From the NCBI GenBank assembly GCA_964017235.1, contig OZ024927.1:48985293-49049292 (forward strand): a DNA stretch of 64,000 bases, written 5' to 3'. A program made the translations under genes and the position numbers. This DNA comes from Sabellastarte sp. h YS-2021 (taxonomy: Eukaryota; Annelida; Polychaeta; Sabellida; Sabellidae). The notes under the pieces were generated by a model. It had not been told where the DNA came from. It was given only the letters and a program-made list of their open reading frames with translations, and did not search any database. Position 1 is the stretch's first letter, and each line of letters starts with the position of its first letter. Positions 42,253 through 52,850 of the stretch are shown piece after piece.

Positions 42253-44812
42253 TATGAAACAAGAGGAGAGTGCCCGTGAACGGGCACTGTGTCAGATGAC
42301 TGAGTGTTTTTGATTTGTGAAGGTGATTAGAGGACAGAATAATTATCAGGAAAAGGGCTGTACAGAAATACAGTAAATGGTAACTGAACAGCAAGTTCGA
42401 AAGAAATTCCAAAGCTGACAGAAGAAAAGGATAAAAAAGTTGTGCCCTGTAAATGGTATTATGAAGGAAAATAACAAGGTAATTGTTTAAGTGTAAAAAA
42501 TAGGTTAAAACATATTTAAAGAAATACTACAAATGCAATATCCTCGTTCGACCTTGAAGAAGGGGTCCAAGGTCAAATCTAACCACACAAATACATTCCC
42601 AGCCCATGATTTCCTATGGTTTACCATTCCAAACCTCTAGGACCAATTATAAATGAGTTATAAGCACTTTTAAGCTTGGCTGTCCTCATTTGACCTTGAA
42701 GGAGGGGTCCAAAGGTCAAATCTGACCATACCAAAAGATTCCGAGCCAATGATTTCCTACGGGATGGTTTACCATCCCAAATCTCTGTCACCAATAATAA
42801 GCGAGTTGTAGGCACTTTCAATTTTCGCTATCCTCATTTGACCTTGAAGGAGGGTTCCAAGGTCAAATCGGACCATATCAACAGATTCACAGCCCATGAT
42901 TTCCTGTCTGTTTACCATCCCAAACCTCTGGGACCAATAATAAGCGAGTTATAAGCACTTTTAAGTTTGGCTATCCTTGTTTGACCTTGAAGGAGGGGTC
43001 ATTGAAGGTCAAATCTGACCACACCAAAAGATTCCCACCCCATGATTTCCTACAGGTTGGTTTATCATCCCAAACCTCTAGGATCAATAATAAGGGAGAT
43101 ATAAGCACTTTTCATGACTGACAAAAAACACCTGTGGCGGCCATCTTGTTTCTCAAAATGAGGCCAAAAATATTCCCAGACAACATTTTATGGTTATTAA
43201 TATATACATGTACTGCAAACTTAAGAAAGCTAGCTATAATTTTTTTTTTCATCAGAGCAGTAATGGTGAAATCTCTCTCTACACACTGCGGCTATCCAGT
43301 GGATACAATGATTTACTCAACAGTGAGAACCTGAAAGTAGCTATTGCTCAGCTATGCCATGACATAGAGGTCTGCAATTTCACTATGTTATAGCTGACCA
43401 AAAATTCTGTGAATAACATATTTAACAAATTACTCTAAATGTAATAGTTTTCAAGTTACAACTGATTTACTCAACAGTGAGAACCTCAAAGGAACTATTA
43501 CTCAGCTATGCAATGAGCTACATGTCTGAAATTTTACTATGTTATAGCTAACCCAAAAGTAGGTGAACAACATATTTAAGCAAACTACTGTAAATGCAAT
43601 AGTTTTCAAGCTACAACTGATTTACTCAATAGTGAGAACCTGAAAATAGCTATTGCTCCGCTATGCCATGAGCTATAGGTCTGTAATTTCACTATGTTAT
43701 AGCTGACCCAAAAGTAGGTGAACAATATATTTTAACAAAATACTCCAAATGCAATATTTTTCAAGTTATAGCTGATTTACTCAACAGTCAGTACCTGAGA
43801 ATAGCTATTGCTCAGTTGTGCCATGAGTTATAGGTCTATAATTTCACTATGTTATAGCTGACCCAAAAGTAGCTGAATAACATATTTGCACAAATTTCTG
43901 AAAATGCAATAGTTTTCCAATTATAACTGATTTACTCAACAGTGAGAACTTCAAAGTAGCTATTACTCAGCTATGCAATGAGCCACAGGTCTGAAACTTC
44001 ACTATGTTATAGCTGACCCCAAAATAGGTGAATAACATATTGAAACAAAATACTCTAAATGCAATAGTTTTCAAGTTATAAGTGATTTACTCAACAGTGA
44101 TAACCTAAAAGTAGCTATTACTCAGCTATGCCATGAGCTACAGGTCTGAAATTTTACTATGTTATAGCTGGCCCAAAAGTAGCTGAATAACATATTTATA
44201 CGAAATTCTCTAAATGCAATAGTTTTTAAGTTACAAGTGATTTTACTCATGATGGAAGTTACTGAAAAGCCCAAAAGTAGCTATTACTCACTTAGCTATT
44301 GAGACAGACACCCAACTTACTCACCATATTGTAGCTATGAAAAAAGTAGCTGAATAACATATTTTAACAAAATGCTCTAAATGCAACACTTATCAAGTTA
44401 TAAGTGATTTACTCAACAGTGATAACCTAAAAGTAGATATTACTCAGCTATGCCATGAGCTACAGGTCTGAAATTTTACTATGTTATAGCTGACCCAAAA
44501 GTAGCTGAATAACATATTTATACGAAATTCTCTAAATGCAATAGTTTTCAAGTTATAAGCGATTTACTCAACAGTGATAACCTAAAAGTAGCTATTACTC
44601 AGCTATGCCATGAGCTACAGGTCTGAAATTTTACTATGTTATAGCTGGCCCAAAAGTAGCTGAATAACATATTTATACGAAATTCTCTAAATGCAATAGT
44701 TTTTAAGTTACAAGTGATTTTACTCATAATGGAAGTTACTGAAAAGCCCAAAAGTAGCTATTACTCACTTAGCTATTGAGACAGACACCCAACTTACTCA
44801 CCATATTGTAGC
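42253..44812 (+). repeat. Composite repeat unit 2 (hairpin, 147-bp array, 155-bp array)
   Basis: Starts with the same CAAGAGGAGAGTGCCCG and hairpin (AGTGCCCG-TGAA-CGGGCACT, 42269-42288). 147-bp monomers follow at about 42540-43110, then GCGGCCATCTTG at 43137-43148, and 155-bp monomers at about 43260-44812. Compared with unit 1 it lacks one of the two GCGGCCATCTTG sub-repeats and has a shorter 155-bp array. Confidence 0.85.
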
Positions 44813-45305
44813 TATGAAAAAAGTAGCTGAACAACATATTTTCACAAAATGCTGTAAATGCAACACTTTTGAAGTTATAAGTGATTTAGTGCATGATTTC
44901 ATGAATTTTAATGCATTAAAAATTATTAAAAAAATTTATTAAAAAAAAAGTAAGACAGATCCAGGTCTCATACTCACACAAGAGAATCTACCTCTGGCCT
45001 AGTACATATATGCAAGATATGAGAGAAATCCCTGCAATAGTCACTGAGAAAATTGTGATAAAAAGTTGAAATTTTCACACTTTTGGTGGGGGTACCCCCC
45101 TTGTAATGTCTCTAGCAAACAGACGAACAGACAGATTTGCATGCCTTGAACAATTTTTCATCCTCGATAGATAAGGTATCTTTTAAAAAAAACAGCATGT
45201 CTCTAGGCCTTGTAGTTTTGGAGAAGAAGTTGTTCACGCGTACGCGTACGCCCACGCCGCAGAGTGATGACATAATGTCAGCTGACTGACAAGTCAGCTG
45301 ACATA
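44813..45305 (+). repeat. ~490-bp unit ending in a perfect hairpin, copy 1 (empty site of DIRS copy 3)
   Basis: Runs from AAAGTAGCTGAACAACATATT through TAAGACAGATCCAGGTCTCA to a hairpin with 13-bp perfect arms (ATGTCAGCTGACT, loop GACA) at 45275-45304. The following copy (from 45306) is the same unit, but it is interrupted by the DIRS element. Position 45139/45140 (GATTTG|CATGCC) is the uninterrupted version of that insertion site. Confidence 0.88.
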
Positions 45306-45626
45306 AAAAGTAGCTGAATAACATATTTTAACAAAATGCTCTAAATGCAACACTTTTCAAGTTATAAGTGATTTAGTGCATGATTTCATGAATTTTAATG
45401 CATTAAAAATTATTAAAAAAATTTATTAAAAAAAAAGTAAGACAGATCCAGGTCTCATACTCACACAAGAGAATCTACCTCTGGCCTAGTACATATATGC
45501 AAGATATGAGAGAAATCCCTGCAATAGTCACTGAGAAAATTGTGATAAACTGTTGAAATTTTCACACTTTTGGTGGGGGTACCTCCCTTGTAACGTCTGT
45601 AGTAAACAGACAAACAGACAGATTTG
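45306..45626 (+). repeat. ~490-bp unit, copy 2, left part before the DIRS insertion
   Basis: Near-identical to 44815-45139 and ends at GATTTG. It resumes at 51206 with CATGCC after the DIRS element and ends with the same 13-bp-arm hairpin near 51341-51370. Confidence 0.88.
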
Positions 45627-46859
45627 AAAAATTTTGTTGTAATTTTAATTTTTATTAGATAAATATTTACCATTTCCTGACCATTGGTATATGTTGGTGC
45701 CATCCAACTCACTGGCCAACGTTGAGAAACGTTTTAAGAAACCTTAAGAGGCCAGTGAGTGAGTGTGAACTAGCATGTCCCCCTAGTGGTCATGTGACCA
45801 CGCTAGTAAACAACCTTCATTATTTTTGTTGCAGAAAATACTCCCCTAGTACTGAATCTGCGGGGAGGTAGGGGGGGACTATCCTGGTCAGGAAATGGTA
45901 AGTATTTATCTAATAAAAATTAAAATTACAACAAAATTTTTCAATTTTATTGCGAAAAATACACTTACCATTTCCTGACCATTGCTGAATGCAGCCTTCA
46001 TGGAAGGAGGGCAGTACTAGAATATAAAGACCCAGTACACCACTCTGCACAGCTATCATACACAGCACAATCCTATAGGCATTCAGATCCAAACTCACCT
46101 CCCAGATGAGGCAGTGGAACTGTTGAGCACTACAAAACAACACAGCCTTGTTGTTGTTGTTGTTGTAGGAAGGAAGTAATCATTACAGAGACTCACTACC
46201 TAGCCTACAACTAAAACATTATGAGAAGTTTACATTGAAATTTACATGCATACAACAACATATAAACTTCCAACAGTCACCACATACCATACAGATCCCC
46301 TAAATCATAGTATGTAGTTGAAGTCCTCACAAATTGACAGTTATTGCCACAGTTGAATGCTGTATCTAAACAAACATCCAACACCCACACAGGTGACACA
46401 AATATTGGAAGTGTCATCAGCATATTGTGTAATTCCAAGTCTGAATGAAGTCAACAAATCTGCCTAATATAAAAACAGATAGTATGACAGACATACAGCT
46501 GCAAATGCATACTAAAGTATCAATATAAGTATCACGCATATACTTATAACATAAACTGTAGGACACAATATCAAAGTCTGACCACAAGCAAACCAAGCAG
46601 GTGAGACTGAAAATTGGTAAAAAAGTTATGGTTTCCAGTAACATGCATCTAAAAATTCATATACAGAAACACTATCCTAAAATCTAAAGATTCTTGCTTT
46701 GACTCGCTGCTGTTGAGAGTCAGAATTTGAATTCTCCTCAGTCAAAATGATAGTCTGCCTACAGCAAGATAAGATAGTTGACCTGAAAATATCTGCTGTA
46801 AAGCCTTCCTAACTAGGCACAGACAAGACATAATAATTCCTCATTGAATCCTTTGTCCC

Positions 46860-48070
46860 AAGTAAAAGTATTTCAAAACCTCACAAGACAAAGAGACCTA
46901 TCTTGAGTAAAACTGCTGTCCCAGTGATTGAGAGCTGGCATATCGACCGGCTTAACTGAAGTAGGCCCATCCGAAGCCAACTGAATCTTGGCTAATAAAT
47001 GGCCAGAGCCACTTGTGAGCAATACTCATTCAAAGTAAGGGAAGACAAAGCTAACGAGAATACCCTTCTTCCTTTGCCTAATGCCAAAGTCAAAAGAAAG
47101 ACCGTCTTGAAAGTTAATAACCTCCAAGAAATCTTCCCCAAAGGCTCAAAAGGCTGTCTGGTGAGACCAAACAAGACCAGAGACAAAAGGTAAAGAAGGC
47201 TTAACCTATTGGCTACTGGATTGTCTCTATAGAAATATGTCAACAATCTATACAGCTGAAGAGTTCTAGAGACTTATTCCCCTTCAAGGAAAGCAATCTA
47301 CCATTGTTATTCTGTAACCAGCAATAGTAGATGGCTTAAAATTCCTTTCCTTAAAAAAATAATTAAGGAAATTTGCTACATCTAGTAAAGTAGTATCTGA
47401 GAAGTTCACCACAAAGAAGCCTCAGATGTGCATAGATTTAACAGGTCCCACAACCAAGAACATCCACCATGACCATCATGATTCAATCATGATGAATCTG
47501 CACCTGAAGGTGGTCATCTTCTAAATCACCTGAAGAATCCTTGGCTATCCTGGTGCAATCATGATGATTCTGCACCTGTAGGTGATCATCTTGAGTCACC
47601 TGAGGAATGAGAGCCACTGGAACAAACACAAAACTGTCCAGATCCTCCCAAGAAATGAGTAATGCACCTGTTCCCCAAGCCCCACAGTCTAAGAAAGGAA
47701 ACACATACACTGGAAGCTTAAGATTCAGGTTGTTGGATACCAATGGCATAATGATTGAACTCACCAGCAAGGAAAGCCTTAAAAGGAACCTTTGTGGAAC
47801 AGATCCACCAGATCCCAAAAATAAGACATCCCTAGCCACTCTGATGCCATCCAGATGATTCTGCACCTAAATCTTGGAGTAGCCCTTCTTAATAGGTACA
47901 AAAAGAATTTTCTTGCCTTTCCTGAGATCTTTGACTTATCCAGATAACCTCTCAAGGCTCTCCCTGGACAAAGAAACCTATCTTGACCAAAGCAAGAACT
48001 AAAGAAGGTTCCAAAGCAGGAATGACTACAGGTTGCAAACCAAAGGAGCCTTAGAAGCCAAATGATTCAC
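46860..48070 (-). pseudogene. DIRS copy 3: rearranged tyrosine-recombinase remnants
   Basis: The segment 46992-47246 translates to FYRDNPVANRLSLLYLLSLVLFGLTRQPFEPLG and FKTVFLLTLALGKGRR, aligning with FHRDRPKGRRGIPSWNLSLVLHQLTKAPFEPLR and FKAVFLLALGSGKRRSE of the intact recombinase. A second stretch at about 47880-48060 parallels 16100-16250. The two recombinase pieces are in the wrong relative order and are separated by short local duplications (GATTCTGCACCTG at about 47492 and 47568), so the region is rearranged. Confidence 0.7.
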
Positions 48071-48399
48071 CTGCATCACCTGAAGAATCAAGGTCACAGG
48101 ACCAAACAAACTGTCCAGTCCATCCCAAGAAAAGTTGAAAAAGACAAGCTTGTGGTTCAAACTAGTTGCAAAACAAACCCATCATTGGTGATTGTAATCA
48201 AAGACAGATTTGATTGAACACCTGAATCAGAATAGAAGATTCAAAAGTCATCCAAAAACACATTCAATTTGAATCATCTTGACTCTCATGAACAAAGAAT
48301 TTGTTGGAATATTGTATACCCTGGGAAGTGATATGCCTGAATCTGAACCCATGGCATTCGTCCAAAGAATGATTCTTCAGATAAGGAAACACATTCCTG

Positions 48400-48720
48400 A
48401 AAGCGGGTACCTCCCTACCTGTTCAGATAGGAAACCATATATAGATAGAAATATCTGGGGAAATCAACAGATTCAGAATCCGAATCAGACCTCCAAATGA
48501 TTCTAAAGGTAGTAGCCCTGTTAATGTGGAGTCTTGACCCCTCATGATACAACAGACCACTGGCTGTTTGCTGCCATAATTGCGCATCCCAACCCTTAAA
48601 GAAAGCATCTAATAACAGAAGGAGATTGTGCTCCTTCTGATGAAGTAATGGAAGCTCCTGCAAATTGAAAAGTCGTTCCACCACTGAAGATGGAACCTGA
48701 GAACAGAAAAACTGGTACAT
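48400..48720 (-). pseudogene. DIRS copy 3: RNase H remnant
   Basis: The translation LLLDAFFKGWDAQLWQQTASGLL..SRLHINR aligns with IFTDASKEGWGAHLNEFTARGTW..SKLHINY of the intact RNase H. The catalytic TDAS is altered (LDAF). Non-functional. Confidence 0.7.
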
Positions 48721-51009
48721 TATCTGTGTATTATGTGTGGTATCTGTGGTACATTAGCAGATAGCCTTGGGGTTACCTGATAACCAAATAACCCAATGGC
48801 ACTGTTTTCTCCTATGAAGCCATACCGCCACCAAAGAAATGGCTTCCTTAGAAACCATTAGCCGGAGAAGATGTACCCTAAGGTGTAATCTGCAATCCAA
48901 ACTAAAAATCCTGGTGTATTAGCCAAGAAGTTTTTTTTTTTTTTTTTTTTTTTTATAAGCTGGTGAAACCCAATGCCTTCTACTGCAGCCATCAGGTTCA
49001 GTATCCGTTGATGCCATAGTAAAATCGAAAATAAACCATTTTCAAGCGCAAGCAATGAAATGGTCTGTACTGGTAAAGAATGATGCGTTCTTATAGATCC
49101 CACATTCTCACCATGGACTAACATAGCAAACAGGCAGTGAACCGGTGTGAATTGTCATCAACAGGGAAGTGAAGATGAGAATTGCGTGAATCCGGCTACG
49201 AAAGAATGCAACTGTAAGGAAACGAGTGGGCACACCCATTTACTTACTAGTAACAATGAATTGCGAAAATCCCAACTATGCGAAATTAAGGTACATGTAA
49301 AGGTTTATTACCTGACCTCAACTATTAGTGGTAGCCATCTCTTCCCAGCTTATCACAACCAATAAAGTGTAAAATTGTAGCGATATCACCATCTCACTGG
49401 TGTTATCGCCCTTTTGTCGATCATTCCATACACAGCTTTATGCAAACTGATGTCTCCCGCATTTTATTCATTTATTCTTAACACCCATGTCCACAAACTG
49501 CTTTAGGAACATGAATAAGCAATCCCTCATGGTACTGTTGCCTCTGTGAAAGGTAAAGAATGGTTGAAGATTATCCTCTTACTATGTTGAGATGTAAGGT
49601 GTAGAATATCTGCACTAGTGGACAAACACTACTCCTAAAGATTACTCCTAACCCCTCTAAATCTTCAGAGGAGAGTTTTGTAACAGAGTTGGAGGATTAA
49701 GTATCATAATGGGAAGAAAAGTGCCCTGGGCACTAATCCCCTTTCTAGCCATGTGTAGGAGTTTGCTCCTTCCCAGACAGAAGAAACACTATACACCTGA
49801 GATCACAAAATGAAGTTTTCCTGGACATCTGACCAAAAGTTCAGCAGGAGAAAACCTCATTAAGAGTGAAAAATGCACTTTTAATTCTACCAAACTCATC
49901 TAAGAGATAAGATAGAGAAAAGTACGACTTGTAACACTCTTGTTGAATAACAAGTTGGAGAACTGATCCCAGCACAGCCCAACAAAAAATTCCTGATCAC
50001 TGAGGACTGTAATTGCAAAAAACTCTGCACACAGCCCAAGGCAAAAAATAAACTCTGTGAGCTCCTGTTAATCCTTAGCTCCTTGAAGACGTCCTGCCAA
50101 AGGTCCTGCTAGACCACTTCAAAAAATTATCCAGGCCTTAACATGCTCTCTGTAGCAGAAACCAGAGAACCTGTACCCTGAATAATAAATTGACAATGGT
50201 TACAAGTTCATATGTACCGGTGACGGTTTCAGACCAGCTGAAAAACCGGTAAAAAATCACAGAAACAAAAGCCAAATACTGAGATGAATCACAGCTCCGG
50301 GAAACGGACAAACCGATTTCTGACCTTTTGGGAGGTATGGAAACTCGATTGTCTTCGGATGGCGTCATGCAGGTATTTTCCTCCGTGAAAAGTTCCGACT
50401 GAACCTCACCGGAGGAAAAGAACGGTGAAAAAGATCAAATCTGCATCCGGAACTTGCCCACGATGTAGTATCCAAGAAAAACAATGATGTCTGCCACCAC
50501 GGGGAATTCCAACCGGTGACCTATTCGGTAGAGCATGATGTGGTGAGATCTTTGCTACCAAACGCCTGGCTATACGAACCCGACGTGTGATAAGCTTTGT
50601 GACAATCGAATTGTCTCCATCGTTTCCTTTGTCGCCTAGCAACATGTAAACTGTCCCTGCCGGAGCTAGTATGACTGCCGACAGTTTCAGTGTTAATAAA
50701 AGAAGTAAATCTTCACAATTGCATAAAAAGGAACTCCCATATGATGTAATACGAGAGTTATGAAGAAAAAACAGGCATTCTGAGCAGCAGAAGATCTTCA
50801 TCCAGCGACAAACTTCCCTGTCGCCATTTTACAAAAAGTGGAAACAATCCATGAAAAAATGTCTACAAAAGCACTTTTCCTCTGTGCTTTTCCTCTTAAT
50901 TTGTCCTGAGAAGACATTGTCAATACAGACGTCTTATAACAGAACTCAAATCCACAAAAAGTCCAAATACTAAATAAAAATCCGAAAAGAAAATAAACAT
51001 CCACACTCT
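48721..51009 (-). other. DIRS copy 3: remaining degraded interior
   Basis: Expected to hold RT and gag. I see only broken frames, a run of 25 or more T at about 48931-48956, and near 50880 a short Lys/Arg-rich frame that could be the gag start. No catalytic motif is readable. Confidence 0.4.
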
Positions 51010-51205
51010 AGGATGGCCAACAAAAATAATGAAGGTTGTTTACTAGCGTGGTCACATGACCACTAGGGGGACATGCTAGTTCACACTCACTCACTAGCCT
51101 CTTAAGGTTTCTTAAAACGTTTCTCAACGTTGGCCAGTGAGTTGGATGGCACCAACATATACCAATGGTCAGGAAATGGTAAGTGTATTTTTCGCAATAA
51201 AATTG

Positions 51206-51374
51206 CATGCCTTGAATAATTTTTCATCCTCGATAGATAAGGTATCTTTTAAAAAAAACAGCATGTCTCTAGGCCTTGTAGTTTTGGAGAAGAAGTTGTT
51301 CACGCGGACGCGTACACCCACGCCGCAGAGTGACGACGTAATGTCAGCTGACTGACAAGTCAGCTGACATAAAA
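51206..51374 (+). repeat. ~490-bp unit, copy 2, right part after the DIRS insertion
   Basis: Continues 45306-45626: CATGCCTTGAATAATTTTTC..GCATGTCTCTAGGCCTTGTAG and the terminal hairpin with arms ATGTCAGCTGACT/AGTCAGCTGACAT (about 51341-51370). Confidence 0.88.
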
Positions 51375-51895
51375 ACCAACAACAAGAGGTTATAAGTTTA
51401 AGAGCTCTTTTCAGCAAAAGTTATGACAGATTCACAAAAGCGATTTACAGTTTTGAAGATATTTTTTAGACATTTTTAAAACCAGTTCATAATTGGTTAT
51501 CAGCTTTTTTTCAGAAACCAATTTGTATTGCAAAAATATGAAAAAAATTTGCAACTCCAGCAACAACAGAAAGTATGGTTTGTTAAAGATCAATTTATTA
51601 TATTATAAAAAAGACAGACTACATAACAGAGTGGCCTAGGGTCTGTAAAACTGAAACAGAGTTTCAGGAAATACACTCTATACTGACAAACAAAAACTTA
51701 AGACAGAATAAACCTCGTCCATGTTTAAATCATGTATTGTGAAGGTACTTATTTCCTGTAACCTACTGATTCTTTAGCAACAATCTAATATATGTATAAT
51801 CTATTCTCACATTATGACATATTTATTGTACAGAAAGTATTTCTTGTACATATCAATTAGAAATTCAATGAAAACAAGACCACTGCCGCGGTATG
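51375..51895. other. AT-rich intronic sequence, nothing recognised
   Basis: No repeats or coding signal was recognised between the hairpin unit and satellite-bearing element 2. Confidence 0.4.
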
Positions 51896-51959
51896 TATCT
51901 CCCGCCGAGTACCGCAGGGGAAGAAATACTACATTGAAATTTTTCCCCTTTGCATAGGA

Positions 51960-52570
51960 CACTGTTGTACCATCCTGCAGGTCGAAAATTCGCTTGAAAT
52001 CGCTCTATCTGTTACGCTTTTCGAGATATTGACACTTTTCCATTTTCAGCAAAAATCCAAGATGGCCGCCGAAAGTTGCGAAAAATGAAATTTTTCCCCT
52101 TTGGACAGGACACTCTTGTATCACCCTGCGGGTCAAAAATTCGCTCGAAATCGCTCTATCTCTTACGGTTTTCGAGATATTTTCCGCAAAAATCCAAAAT
52201 GGCCGCCAAAAGTGGTGAAAATCGATATTTTTCCCCTTTGCACAGGACACTCTTGTGCTACCCTTCTGGTCAAAAATTCGCTTGAAATCGCTCCATCTCT
52301 TACGGTTTTAGAGATATTCACACTTTTCCATTTTCCGCAAAAATCCAAGATGGCTGCCAAAAGTGGTGAAAATTGAAATTTTACCCCTTTGCACAGGACA
52401 TTCTTGTACTACCTTGGAGGTCAAAAATTCGCTCGAAATCGCTCTATCTCTTATGGTTTTCGAGATATTCACATTTTTTCATTTTTTTCCGCTAAAATCC
52501 AAGATGGCCGCCAAAAGTGGCGAAAATTGAAATCTTTCCCCTTTGCATAGGACACTTTTGTACTACCCTG
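51960..52570 (+). repeat. ~153-bp tandem array, about four units
   Basis: Units contain GAAATCGCTCTATCTCTTACGG, TTTTCGAGATATT and CCAAGATGGCCGCC (at about 52057, 52190, 52345 and 52498). The second unit lacks about 20 bp. A diverged relative (TTTGCTCGAAAT-TCTCTATCT) reappears at 56880-56990 and 57370-57490. Confidence 0.88.
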
Positions 52571-52850
52571 AAGGTCTAAATGCAATAGTTTTCAAGTTAC
52601 AAGTGATTTCACTCATGATGGAAGTTAGTGAAAAATCCAAAAGTAGCTATTACTCACTTATCTATTGAGATAGACACACAAGTTACTCACCATGTTGTTG
52701 CTGTGGGAAAAAGTAGGTGAATAACATATTTTAACAAAATGCTCTAAATACAATACTTTTCAAGTTATAATCGATTTAGTGCATGATTTCATTAATTTTA
52801 ATGCATTAAAAATTATTTTAATAATTCATAAAAAAACTTTAGCATGTGAA
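52570..52850 (+). repeat. 155-bp-type satellite fragments
   Basis: CTAAATGCAATAGTTTTCAAGTTACAAGTG and AAAAGTAGCTATTACTCACTTA link these units to the 155-bp class at 44200-44900. The AT-rich end (GTGCATGATTTCATTAATTTTAATGCATTAAAAATT) matches 44884-44925. Confidence 0.8.

Larger units (their letters stand above)
45627..51205 (-). mobile_element. DIRS-type retrotransposon copy 3, decayed
   Basis: A 5.58-kb element whose ends carry the inverted repeat ACCATTTCCTGACCATTGGT..CCAACTCACTGGCCAACG (about 45665-45830 against 51010-51180). The internal junction at about 45915-45960 reads ..ACAAAATTTTTC|AATTTTATTGCG.., which is the complement of the two outer ends joined. Internal pieces of recombinase and RNase H are recognisable on the minus strand but broken. 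The flanks join perfectly as GATTTG|CATGCC, identical to the empty copy at 45134-45145, so there was no target duplication and no target loss. One base (G) at the junction is ambiguous. Confidence 0.9.

Noticed and set aside
52005-52376. Open frames over the 153-bp array
   Set aside because: The frames repeat the same peptide once per monomer and shift between copies. This is repeat translation only.
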